DNA of 64,000 nt from Nannocystis sp. Its GTDB lineage: Bacteria > Myxococcota_A > Polyangia > Nannocystales > Nannocystaceae. Below the pieces are notes generated by a model. It had not been told where the DNA came from. It searched no databases and saw only the letters and a list, made by a program, of their open reading frames with translations. The position numbers and the translations under genes are program-made. Every line of letters begins with the position of its first letter. Position 1 is the stretch's first letter. The DNA lies in assembly GCA_016712315.1 (NCBI GenBank), contig JADJRG010000013.1, positions 124,001 through 188,000 on the forward strand, given 5' to 3'. Positions 42,826-50,921 of this stretch are shown here, in pieces.

Positions 42826-43902
42826 TCACGCCGGGCCAGCGGCATCGGTTGCGATCTCGATCAGCTCCACCAGCGGAGACCACACGGAGCTCTGCTCCGC
42901 GGCGTGGCGCGCGTACACGAGGGCCTCATGGTCGGCGCAGTCGCGCCAGGCGGTGAGGCTCGCCTTCGCTTGCTCGTAGCCGTTATCAGGGGTGGCCACC
43001 TGCTCCGCCGCGACCTCGAGTGCACGGCGGAACGCGTCGGCGCTCGCGGGGCGCCGGGCCGGATCTTTATCAAGGGCGCTGGCGACCAGGGCCTCGAGAT
43101 CGTCGGAGATCCCACGATCGGGCGCTCGCTCTGTGACGGAGGGGGCCTGCTCACTGGCGTGGGCGCTGAGCACCTCGAGGACCTTCGTGCCGGGGAACGG
43201 TACACGTCGGGTGAGCAGCTCGAACAAGATCACGCCGACGGCGTAGATGTCGGCGGCCGGAGTGAGCGGCTGCTCGCGCGCCTGCTCGGGGGAGACGTAA
43301 GCGAGCGTGCCGATCAGGACGCCAGGGGCCGAGGAGGGCGCGATGGAGAGCAGCGGGCCGGTGTGGATCTTCGCGAGGCCGAGGTCGAGCAGGATGAGGT
43401 GATCGCGGCCGTGACGCTGAACGATGAGACAGTTCTCGGGTTTGAGGTCACGATGCACGGCGCCGAGCTTGTGGATCTCGGCGAGGCCGTCGAGGATCTG
43501 GATCGTGAGGCTCAGGGCGTCGGCGATCGGCATCGCCGGCTCGAGGAGCCGCTGGCGCAGCGTGACGCCTTGTAGAAGGGGCATTACCAGGAAGAGCACC
43601 GGCTCACCGCCGGACGTGGCGGGCTCTTCGCCATGATCGAAGATCGGGATCACGTGCGGGTGATCGATCTGGGCGGCGAGCACGGCCTCTTGAAAAAATC
43701 GGCGGCGCTGATCGGGGGCGCGGCCGTGTTCGGGGTGCAGCGCCTTGATCGCGACGCGGCGGCGCAGGCGGAGATCGAGCGCCTCGTAGATATCGGCCAT
43801 GCCGCCGGGGGCGATGAGGGCGTCGAGGCGGAAGCGGTCGTACAGCGTGCGGCCGCGCAGGTCAGGGCCGCGCGGGTGCAGGGCGATCGAGTTGGAACTC
43901 AC
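42826..43902 (-). CDS. Hanks-type Ser/Thr protein kinase
   Basis: 358 residues from GTG 43902 with AGGGG upstream, overlapping the TGA of the preceding small gene (GTGA). Kinase blocks: LIAPGGMADIYEALD (glycine loop, slightly altered), VAIKAL (lysine), VHRDLKPEN (catalytic loop), LLDLGLAK (DLG for DFG), GTLAYVSPEQA (SPE for APE) and DIYAVGVILFELLTRRVPFPG. There is no membrane segment or sensor domain; about 70 residues of helical tail follow. Probably cytosolic. A fragment of this gene (about 74 bp) recurs at 50848-50921. Confidence 0.88.
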   Translation of the reverse strand: MSSNSIALHPRGPDLRGRTLYDRFRLDALIAPGGMADIYEALDLRLRRRVAIKALHPEHGRAPDQRRRFFQEAVLAAQIDHPHVIPIFDHGEEPATSGGEPVLFLVMPLLQGVTLRQRLLEPAMPIADALSLTIQILDGLAEIHKLGAVHRDLKPENCLIVQRHGRDHLILLDLGLAKIHTGPLLSIAPSSAPGVLIGTLAYVSPEQAREQPLTPAADIYAVGVILFELLTRRVPFPGTKVLEVLSAHASEQAPSVTERAPDRGISDDLEALVASALDKDPARRPASADAFRRALEVAAEQVATPDNGYEQAKASLTAWRDCADHEALVYARHAAEQSSVWSPLVELIEIATDAAGPA

Positions 43903-44153
43903 GCGCCCCTCCGTACACACGCGGCGTCCCGTCGACGCAGCCAACCGATGAGCTGCCACAGGAAGTCATCAGCGGCCGGGAAGAGCACGACCTCGACCGA
44001 CTCTCCGCCATCAGACTCTCGCAGGCGCGTCTCCGCCCGAATGACCCGCGAGTGCTTGGGGTCGTCCTCGATGGCGACGCAGGCCGCGGGGAGCCGGAGC
44101 CGAAGCTGACCACGGCTGGTAGTGAAGATGAGGATGCGGGCGGGGTCGACCAT
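43899..44153 (-). CDS. Small protein preceding the kinase
   Basis: 84 residues from ATG 44153: MVDPARILIFTTSRGQLRLRLPAACVAIEDDPKHSRVIRAETRLRESDGGESVEVVLFPAADDFLWQLIGWLRRR. It looks like a compact beta-then-alpha fold. It overlaps the kinase start, so the two are translationally coupled; a regulator or substrate of the kinase is possible. Family not recognised. The upstream sequence is locally AT-rich (about 44156-44210), a likely promoter site. Confidence 0.6.
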   Translation of the reverse strand: MVDPARILIFTTSRGQLRLRLPAACVAIEDDPKHSRVIRAETRLRESDGGESVEVVLFPAADDFLWQLIGWLRRRDAACVRRGA

Positions 44154-44248
44154 TGGTTATGAAAATCAAGCAGGCCGGCCGGCATTGTCAAGTTATGAAA
44201 TTGCAACGATTGCGCCCCTCCCCCGCGCGGAGGGGGCTCGCTTCCGGG

Positions 44249-45003
44249 CATGTTGGCTGGATGCCGGGGGTGTTGGCCCTCGACACTGGGTGTTGGCCCG
44301 CCCCCGGCCGGCTGCCCGCCTGGTGGGGATGTCGGCCGGAGCGCCAGGTATCGCGCGGAGACGGCGGCCAGGTGGTACCCGGCTGCCCGGTACTGCCCGG
44401 GGTGTTGGGTGTTGGCCTGTTGGCCCGCGGCCCCGAGGCGTTGGCCGGCGGGTGCTGTCCGGCGGCCCGGGGCCATGGGTGTTGGCCGGCGGCACACGGT
44501 GTTGGCCGGCAGCCCGGGGTGTTAGCCGGCGGCCGGCGGGGTGTTAGCCGGCGGCCGGCGGGGTGTCAGCCGGCGGCCGGCGGGGTGTTAGCCGGCGGCC
44601 GGCGAGGTGTTGACCGGCGGCCCGGCGGGGTGTTGGCCTGTCGGCCAGCGGCCCCGGGGCGTTGGCCGACGGAGGTTGGCCGACGGATGTTGGCCGGCGG
44701 CCAGGGGGTGTTGGACGGCGGCGGCCCGCGGTGTTGGCCGGTTGCCAGCGATGTTGGCCGCCCACGGTGTTGGCCGGCTACCCACGGTGTTGGTCGGCGG
44801 CCCGAGGTGTTGGCCGGCGGGGTGTTGGCCGGCTGCCCCGGGTGTTGATCGGCTCCTGGGGGTGTTGGGCGGCGGCCCGAGATGTTGACTGGCGGCCCGA
44901 GATGTTGACCGGCGGCCCGAGGTTGGCCGGCGGGGTGTTGGCCGGTGGAGGTGGCCGGAGGCTGCCGGGCGGCGTGTTGGGCGGCGGCCCGAGATGTTGG
45001 CCG
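44249..45003. repeat. Degenerate tandem array of GTGTTGGCCGGCGGCCCG-like units
   Basis: More than twenty units of roughly 18-20 bp built on GTTGGCCGGCGGC, rich in the palindromes GCCGGC and GGCCGGCC. Open frames on both strands (for example 44566-45162 minus, repeated P-x-N-T-x-G) follow the repeat unit and are not believed to be genes. A shorter patch of the same repeat is at 50920-51105. Confidence 0.75.
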
Positions 45004-45275
45004 GCGAGCAGTGGAGGCCTGGAGTTCGCGCCTGCATCGGGTGCGTGCCTGCATGGCGGCAAGCGGGCAGTCGGTCGGCACCGCGGTGAGCGTGCCGGCG
45101 CCGTGCACCGAGGTGGTCGCCGGGCGGCGTGGCGGGCGGCGGTCGGGACGCGTGATCGTCACGTGCAGGCGACGGCGCAGGCGGCGACGGCTGGCCGTCA
45201 GCGGCGACGCGCCGCCGTGGCGATTGCTGTCAGGCGACCGCCGCCTACGCGTCAGGCAGCAAGTGTCAGGCGCAC

Positions 45276-45690
45276 AGCGAGGGCCACGGCGAGGGCCACG
45301 AGTGCGGCTACGAAGGTGGCCATCGCGGGGGCCACGGCGGGGGCCACGAGTGTGGCCACGAAGGGGGCCACGAGTGTGGCCACGAAGAGGGCCACGGCGA
45401 GGGCCACGGCGAGGGCCACGAGTGTGGCCACGAAGAGGGCCACGGCGAGGGCCACAAGTGTGGCCACGAAGAGGGCCACGGCGAGGGCCACGAGTGTGGC
45501 CACGAAGAGGGCCACAGCGAGGGCCACGAGTGCGGCTACGAAGAGGGCCACGAAGAGGGCCACGAGTGTGGCCACGAAGAGGGCCACGGCGAGGGCCACG
45601 AGTGCGGCTACGAAGAGGGCCATGAAGGGGGCCACGAGTGCGGCTACGAAGAGGGCTACGAGCGCGGCTACGAGCGCGGCTACGAGCGCC
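45276..45690 (+). repeat. 12-bp GGCCAC tandem array, copy A
   Basis: Units of 12 bp (GAGGGCCACGGC, GAGGGCCACGAG, TGTGGCCACGAA) repeated in mixed order. Because the unit is a multiple of three, all frames stay open: the plus strand reads A-T-K-R-A-T-A-R-A-T-S-V in register with the integrase fragment, the minus strand reads hydrophobic V-A-L-F-V-A-T-L. Translation is not supported. Confidence 0.8.
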
Positions 45691-45777
45691 CTGCGGCGTC
45701 GGCGCGCTTGCCTTCGCGCCGCGCGATCTCGTATCGTCACCACGTCAAGAAGCGAGGGGGCGGAAACGAGTCCAGCC

Positions 45778-46089
45778 TTGGAAGTCTCTACCCGCCCATA
45801 TTTCAAAGATCGAACCCGCCAGCATGTCGACATCAACCTCACTCACCCGCTCGATCCCGCCAAGCCGGTCCGTCGTCGCGTCGTCGCGCCGGCCGGCATG
45901 GACGCGGCCGCGGCGGTGGAGTGGGGGCGCGCGGAGGCGCTCAAGCTCTTCCGCGCGCTCTGCCAACCGGCCGATGTCCGCGCGCAGAAACGAGATGCTA
46001 CCGACCACGATGCGAAACCAACCCCACCCCCGATCAAGACCCTCACAGAGTACTGGGCCGTCTTCGAGTCCAGTCACGTCGCCGAGCTC
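45778..46089 (+). pseudogene. Truncated 5' copy of the island integrase gene
   Basis: Encodes the first ~104 residues of the integrase (LEVSTRPYFKDRTRQHVDINL...TLTEYWAVFESSHVAEL), differing at a few residues from the copy at 51758, then breaks at GAGCTC into unrelated sequence. It lacks all catalytic residues. It arose with the long direct duplication. Confidence 0.8.
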
Positions 46090-46294
46090 GGCGGGCCGCC
46101 GGTCGAGGTGGCGGCTCGGCTGGCGATCATGGCCATCCCCAACTGCGGCAGCCGCCGCATCACGGTCCCCGAAGCAGCCGGCGCAGGTTGCTGGGCTCCA
46201 TGTCCAGCCCGCGGAGCTGTAGGTCGGGGCGCAGGGCCGTTGGCCCGCGCGGCGCGATGATGCCGAAGGGCCGGGCGGTGGGCCCGCGTGTTGG
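46083..46294 (-). pseudogene. Fragment of a KfrA-like HTH gene, copy 2
   Basis: About 210 bp nearly identical to 41748-41957, with the same frameshift between the PSNLRRLL and TVMRRLP blocks. It abuts the truncated integrase copy at the shared hexamer GAGCTC, marking a recombination joint. Confidence 0.65.
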
Positions 46295-46639
46295 CCAGGG
46301 GGGGGTATTGGTCGGCGACCCCCGGGCCGTTGGTCCGCGCGATGCGACTGTACCGAGGGACTCGGCGACGGTCGGCGCGCGGAGTTGCACCCGTGATGCA
46401 AGCGCGCTGTGCGGGCGCGGGGTGCAGATTGGGATCAGGCTCCGACAACAGGCTTGATGCTCGATCGTGCTGCGGTAGATGCCGGGCGCGGGGGCTGCAC
46501 CGCGCTCGGGCGGCAAGTGGTAGGGCGGCCGCGCGTCGGCCTGTCGGAGCCGGAGTGGCAGGCCGCGGGCGGACGTGCGTTCGTCCTCCGTTTTCGCATC
46601 GACGGGCGGTCCTGCCAGGTCACGAGCCGCATCCAAATC
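46295..46639. other. Gene-free stretch after the recombination joint
   Basis: About 345 bases. A plus-strand frame (46409-46861) encodes an average-looking stretch (LSEPEWQAAGGRAFVLRFRIDGRSCQV) but runs antisense into the lipoprotein gene; I cannot support it as a gene. Nothing else recognised. Confidence 0.4.
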
Positions 46640-47767
46640 TCACTCAGTCGGCGGGTCAAACTGTCCGTGCTCACCCTCGCCCCAGCAGACCACGCGCGAG
46701 TCCGCCTGCCGGATCGCGCAGCCGCCGTCCTTATCGCCTTGGAACGCGGTGAAAGTCCCGTCGATAACGGGTACACCCTCACTCACTCCGTTTTCGTAAA
46801 ACAAGAGTTCACCACTCTGCCTCAGGCCGACCAAGAGCCGCGCCTCCACGAAGCCCCCTGATTCGAAGAGAGGAGCGATGTACACGGATCCCCCGAGGAC
46901 AGGATCAAACCAGACGAGCTGACCCAGGTTGTTCATCATCTCGATCGAGTGGAACGTGCTCCCTAGGAGTCGACTAAATGGCCCCGTGGCGATGGGGCTC
47001 CAACTGCGTCCGCCGCAGGCGCTTTCCCAGTCGCCTGCAACCGGTTTCTTCCAACATTGCAGCGCTCCATCGCCTCGAAGCCCACACATCTGGCAATTGC
47101 CTTCGCGGGCGTCATCAAGGGAGATATACGGACCAGACGGCGGCTCCTCGAGCGCCGAATACCCCTCCGCGACCCAGCACTTCACCTCGTTGTTCGCCGC
47201 CATCGCACATCCGTAGGGATAGTCGCCCCCAGCGAGCACGAATGGGCCTGAGGGGAGGGAGATCGGCAGAGAGGGGAAATTTCTTAGCCGATGCAACTCA
47301 CCATTGGCGAGCACGGCCATGAAACAGTTCGGGCTTACACTCTTCACCGGCCCAGCCGGAGCCTGGAACGATGGATAGTCAGTATCCCCCCAACACACCA
47401 ACATGTCTTCCAATGTCACTCCGCAGAGCACCGTCGGATCTGGGGAACATAAGCTCTTCAGGGCTATGCCCACCTTGAAGGGGCTTATATCCTCAGTATC
47501 TGTCGAGTCATCGGTCGTCGACTCGGAAGTGCTCATCGAGCTCTCTTCACCTGTTCCCAGATGAGTCGCATCTCCAGTCGTAGTCTCACTTGCGTTAGTG
47601 CTGGTGTCGGTGCTGAGATGGGATGTGCCTTCGCCAGTAGATGATGCGCCCTCCGACATCTGAGCATCACTCGAACCTGTTGTTTTTGTGTCGTCTGTGT
47701 TGGTCCCAGAGCAAGCGGCGAACGAGCTGATAATGACGGCGATGATAATACATGATGGCCGAGGCAT
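46640..47767 (-). CDS. RCC1-like lipoprotein, cargo operon 2
   Basis: 375 residues from ATG 47767 with GAAAGG seven bases upstream; the frame extends upstream to 47938 over the neighbouring gene but the signal peptide fixes the start. Lipobox SSFAAC, a Ser/Thr-rich linker to about residue 95, then repeats with C-W/C-x-L pairs (VLCGVTLEDMLVCWGDTDY, YGCAMAANNEVKCWVAEGY, CQMCGLRGDGALQCWKKP, GGCAIRQADSRVVCWGEGEHGQ) typical of RCC1-like beta-propellers found in myxobacterial surface proteins. The final W-G-x-G-x-x-G-Q is a hallmark of the fold. Lower G+C than host. Confidence 0.82.
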   Translation of the reverse strand: MPRPSCIIIAVIISSFAACSGTNTDDTKTTGSSDAQMSEGASSTGEGTSHLSTDTSTNASETTTGDATHLGTGEESSMSTSESTTDDSTDTEDISPFKVGIALKSLCSPDPTVLCGVTLEDMLVCWGDTDYPSFQAPAGPVKSVSPNCFMAVLANGELHRLRNFPSLPISLPSGPFVLAGGDYPYGCAMAANNEVKCWVAEGYSALEEPPSGPYISLDDAREGNCQMCGLRGDGALQCWKKPVAGDWESACGGRSWSPIATGPFSRLLGSTFHSIEMMNNLGQLVWFDPVLGGSVYIAPLFESGGFVEARLLVGLRQSGELLFYENGVSEGVPVIDGTFTAFQGDKDGGCAIRQADSRVVCWGEGEHGQFDPPTE

Positions 47768-47777
47768 AGGTATCCTT

Positions 47778-49239
47778 TCAAGGTTCGTCGCTCGCGAGCC
47801 CCATGATCGTACCCACGTTTTGCCATCGCGCCGAATATGCAGGAGGGATCGCCCCCACGACGGCGCCGTAGCAACGATCGACAGATGTGTGACAGGACAC
47901 GCCACTGTTCGTCTTAGAAGACGCCTGTATCTGGCCAAAGAACTCGGTCAAGGACGGCTTGGGACCACCTGGTTCGTCGCGAAAGAGATACCACCAGTAC
48001 GCCCGCATCCATTGCATCTGCGTCGACGTGCCGTCACAGTTGCCGAGCACTGTACAGTTACAGCCTTGCAGTGAATCGAGGAACGAGTGCGGAGTGGCGA
48101 TGCCCGACGAGGTAAGTGAGCTCGTCCCGTAATAGATGTCATTGGCCGGATAGTCCCCGTCCACCAGCCCTGGGCTCTGAGTCTTGTAGTACAGGAATTG
48201 CGGGTTTGAGGTCGATGATGACGATGCGACGTTGAAGGAGAAGAGTGCCATGAAATGAGCAAATGCCTCCCGGACCGCAGCATGCTGATATTCCTGGGAG
48301 CGCATCGCATGGGCGTAGATCCCTTGCCCGCCGTTGCCGCTCCAGGTGAATCGACAAGTCTGGGCCAGGGCTTGCTGGCTACCTGCCGAGAACTGGTAGT
48401 TTGAGGTCCCACCGCCCGTGCTCGCGAAGGTGCCAGTTGTCCCCCAGTGATAGTCAAGCCAGTGACCGGCCTCATGTCCAGAAACAAATTTCCGACCGGT
48501 TGAACCATTCTGAGCATCGGGCGTGAGCCAGAGCTTACCCGCATTCACATCCATGCATGACCAGTTGGAAGTTGGAGAATACTGACAATTCTGCAGGATC
48601 ACCTTCAGCAAAGGCGGCGCCGCTGGTTTATTCGCGATCAGTGCCGTATCTACCCGATTGAGGGTATGCGAGACAGATGCCATCGAGATGGACATCGGTG
48701 CGACGCCGCTGCCGACATCAACAGTGGCCCGGTAGGTGCCATCGAAGTGGAACTGAAACCCGACGTTCTGGATTAGAATGCTCACATCGGTGTTGTTGTT
48801 ATCCTCAGGCTGGGTGAAAAATCCGCGCACTTGGACGCGTCCGTCAGTCTCTCCCTGACTCGGGGTGCCACCTCGCGTGTCGTAGTAGACACGTACGTTG
48901 CGGTAGACGGTGGGGGGCGTTGGATCGCCTGGGAGACCGAATACTTGGAAGGTGAAGCAGGCGTCCGAGGCGTTGGTCCGACCGGTGGTGATGATCATCC
49001 CGTTCGTGTGAGAGACACGGACTCGGGCGCCGCGCGCGGGCCATTGGAGCGCCCTGGTTTCGGCGAGCGTGCCGGTGGTGCGGTCGATCGCGTCGACCCG
49101 CCCGCCAGCGCAGGCACAGCTCGTGCGGCGCGGCGAGGGCGAGACGAGGAGCGGCGACCAGGAGAGCGACGGGCAGTGCAAGCGCGCAGAGTCGACGATA
49201 CTGAGCGCGATGGCCTGGGAGAGCGCGGATCTTGTGCAT
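47778..49239 (-). pseudogene. Secreted HEAGH zinc metalloprotease gene with an apparent N-terminal frameshift
   Basis: The signal peptide starts at ATG 49239 (MHKIRALPG...LALPVALLVAAPRLALA) and the mature part continues (APHELCLRW), but the rest of the protein lies in another frame from about 49110 onward (VDAIDRTTGTLAETRALQWPARGARVRVSHTNG...). The shift falls in a G-run region around 49100-49115. The body has a beta-rich N-terminal region (ACFTFQVFG, VRVYYDTRGG), a zinc motif HEAGHWLDYHW, aromatic-rich helices and a Cys-rich end. Intact, it would be about 487 residues and secreted. Either a real inactivating frameshift or a sequencing error. It starts two bases after the stop of the upstream gene. 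Confidence 0.75.
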
Positions 49240-49241
49240 GG

Positions 49242-50117
49242 TCAGGCTCCCTCGCCCTTCATGAGTTCCGCGAGCGTGTCCAGCATGCCCTGCTCTTCTT
49301 CGCTGGGGGGGACCCATTGGACCACCTCGACGATCTCACCAGCTTGCAGATCCACGAGATCTTCAGGGCTCAACGCCGGGTAGACGTGCTGGAGCAGCGT
49401 GTCGTCGTCGAGGGTCCCGTCGACCTGGGCCCGCGAGAGGGCCCTGTTTTGGATCATGTGTACGGAATCGCCACCGACCCAAAAGCGCAACGACTCGGTA
49501 CCTGGGTGGATCCAGCCGGCTGTAGGGATCGACTCACCCTCACCCTCCTGAAGGAATAGGTGACCAGAGCTATCCGCCAGCAGGCTCAACCAGACGGCAC
49601 CTGGAGCAGAACCTTTCTCTTGGAGGTCGCAATGGTCGGCGAGATCCAAGGTTACGTCGCGGGTCGCGCCGGCTTCTAGCGAAAATGGTTGGAGCGCGAC
49701 GCGGCTGGCTTCGCCGGCGTGCTCGACAGTCCATACACCAGAGACGATGGCCGGCGCGGGAGCGGTTGAGGTGATCCGCGCGTGAACGTACGGCACCTGG
49801 AGCGCGATTTGGGCTATCGCGTCGGGATCTTCTAGGATCCAGTCGACGGTGATCGGCGGCGCGTCGGCGAAGTCGGGAATGACCCCGCCCTCGTCGAATT
49901 CCTCCTGCGAGCGTTCATGCACGGGCCCAGGAGCCTCTTCGTCTATCGGCGCGCGGCACCCGTGTGCAAGCGCGCCTGCGACTATGATGACGTGGGCAAC
50001 ACTTAGCGCACGGAATGACCCCCTTGTACGGTTGTTGCTATAAGGAGCCGAGCCGAGCCGAGCCGAGCCGAACCGAGCCGAGCCCGCACTCTCACTTGGT
50101 AAGGAGGAATCCCGCAT
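49242..50117 (-). CDS. Predicted exported protein, first gene of cargo operon 2
   Basis: 291 residues from ATG 50117 (upstream in-frame codons to 50348 are Arg/Ala-rich and unlikely). The N-terminal 25 residues include a G-S-A-R repeat produced by a 5-bp tandem DNA repeat, then a hydrophobic segment ending VAGALAHGC, a weak lipobox. The mature part (VDWILEDPDAIAQIALQVPYVHARITSTAPAPAIVSGVWTVEHAG...) is beta-rich with two cysteines. The true start may be at a later non-ATG codon. Family unknown; the gene is followed directly by the metalloprotease gene, suggesting an accessory or inhibitor. Confidence 0.6.
   Translation of the reverse strand: MRDSSLPSESAGSARFGSARLGSAPYSNNRTRGSFRALSVAHVIIVAGALAHGCRAPIDEEAPGPVHERSQEEFDEGGVIPDFADAPPITVDWILEDPDAIAQIALQVPYVHARITSTAPAPAIVSGVWTVEHAGEASRVALQPFSLEAGATRDVTLDLADHCDLQEKGSAPGAVWLSLLADSSGHLFLQEGEGESIPTAGWIHPGTESLRFWVGGDSVHMIQNRALSRAQVDGTLDDDTLLQHVYPALSPEDLVDLQAGEIVEVVQWVPPSEEEQGMLDTLAELMKGEGA
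50042..50087. repeat. GAGCC pentanucleotide tandem repeat
   Basis: About eight copies of GAGCC (one with GAACC) in a row, inside the N-terminal coding region of the gene at 49242-50117. A five-base unit shifts frame when copy number changes, so it could vary expression. Confidence 0.7.
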
Positions 50118-50415
50118 GCCGTCGCACCGTACCAGCGCGGACTTCCTCCTGCAAGGGTTTGTTTCGCCCCTGCGCGGGGCGGTTTCAGCGCCGGTGGTGG
50201 ACGCCCGGGCGCAGGCATGCGGGCGTGGAGCACGGCGCTGCATCCGCCCCGCCGCTCGCGGTCGCTCACCAAGTCGCGGAGATCGCTGCTGAACCCGCGC
50301 GGCGCTCTGCGCGGCCTGGCCCACGGGCTGGACGGGATCCAGCCGCATCGACCCTGACCCGCCATGATCCTGCGGAAGACATGCGAGCGGAGCCGCACGA
50401 CTGTGTCAGGTCGCG
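50118..50415. other. Gene-free stretch upstream of cargo operon 2
   Basis: About 300 GC-rich bases. No credible gene; the promoter of the operon should be here but no clear boxes are seen. Confidence 0.4.
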
Positions 50416-50847
50416 CTATTTCCGTGATCTTGGGTCGCGCTCGAAGCGGGGTTTTGCTGGCGGGAGCGGGGGTGGGCTGTGTGGCTCGAGGTGCAGCAGG
50501 ATGATCGCCGAGTTCATGATCGACGCGTCGATCCTCGGCTGCTCCCGCTCGTCGGCGAGGACGAGGGCGAGCCGGAGGAGGTGGCTGATGAGCCGCGGGA
50601 GCCCGCGGGCGGCGCGGAGGAGCATCGCCCGCGCATCGTCGACGATGAGGTCAGGCGGCGCGCCGGCGGCCGCGAGGGCGTGATCGAGCATCGCGCCGAC
50701 GAGCGCCGGGTCGGTCTTGGCGACCAGCGGCGCGTAGACGATCACCCGCACGCTGGCGGGGTGGCGGTGGAAGCTGCGGGTGCGCGGCCAAGCGACCTCG
50801 CCGCGGACCGGCGGCGCGCCGCCTGCGACGAGGGCGGAGACGAGCTT
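50416..50847 (-). pseudogene. 3' fragment of a TniB/ExeA-like AAA ATPase gene
   Basis: The frame encodes RVIVYAPLVAKTDPALVGAMLDHALAAAGAPPDLIVDDARAMLLRAARGLPRLISHLLRLALVLADEREQPRIDASIMNSAIILL, the C-terminal lid region of ExeA/TniB/MuB-type ATPases (the ARGLPRLI segment matches the usual S-x-G-x-P-R). Walker A and B motifs are absent: the gene is cut at about 50847, where a piece of the kinase gene begins. A remnant of a transposition or secretion-type ATPase gene. Confidence 0.55.
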
Positions 50848-50921
50848 CGTGCGGGTGATCGATCTGAGCGGCGAGCACGGCCTCTTGATAGAATCGGCGG
50901 CGCTGATCGGGGGCGCGGCCG
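50848..50921 (-). pseudogene. 74-bp fragment of the Ser/Thr kinase gene
   Basis: Nearly identical to 43654-43726 inside the kinase gene (encodes RAPDQRRRF(Y/F)QEAVLAAQIDHPH on the minus strand). It is fused on one side to the TniB/ExeA-like fragment and on the other to the GTTGGCC array: a rearrangement scar. Confidence 0.8.

Larger units (their letters stand above)
44921..46089 (+). repeat. Long direct duplication, copy A (1,169 bp)
   Basis: Nearly identical to 50921-52069 apart from repeat-number changes and a few substitutions. It contains the end of the GTTGGCC array, a unique ~250-bp block, the GGCCAC tandem array and the 5' end of the integrase gene. Copy A stops at GAGCTC and switches to the HTH-fragment duplication. 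Confidence 0.85.

Noticed and set aside
42538..43575. Plus-strand frame of 345 residues across the TCGGGCGTG array and kinase gene
   Set aside because: Half is repeat-derived and the other half is antisense to the kinase, whose motifs are complete.
44566..45162. Long minus-strand frame rich in A-N-T-P-x-R-R
   Set aside because: Follows the GTTGGCC repeat unit; no ribosome binding site or motif, and equally long frames exist on the other strand.
45252..45842. Minus-strand 196-residue hydrophobic open frame (V-A-L-F-V-A-T-L repeats) resembling a membrane protein
   Set aside because: It is a by-product of the 12-bp GGCCAC array, which keeps every frame open; it recurs with different length at 51352-51822.
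46409..46861. Plus-strand 150-residue frame beside cargo operon 2
   Set aside because: Looks less biased than a typical shadow but overlaps the RCC1-like gene antisense by 222 bases and has no start signal or recognisable motif.
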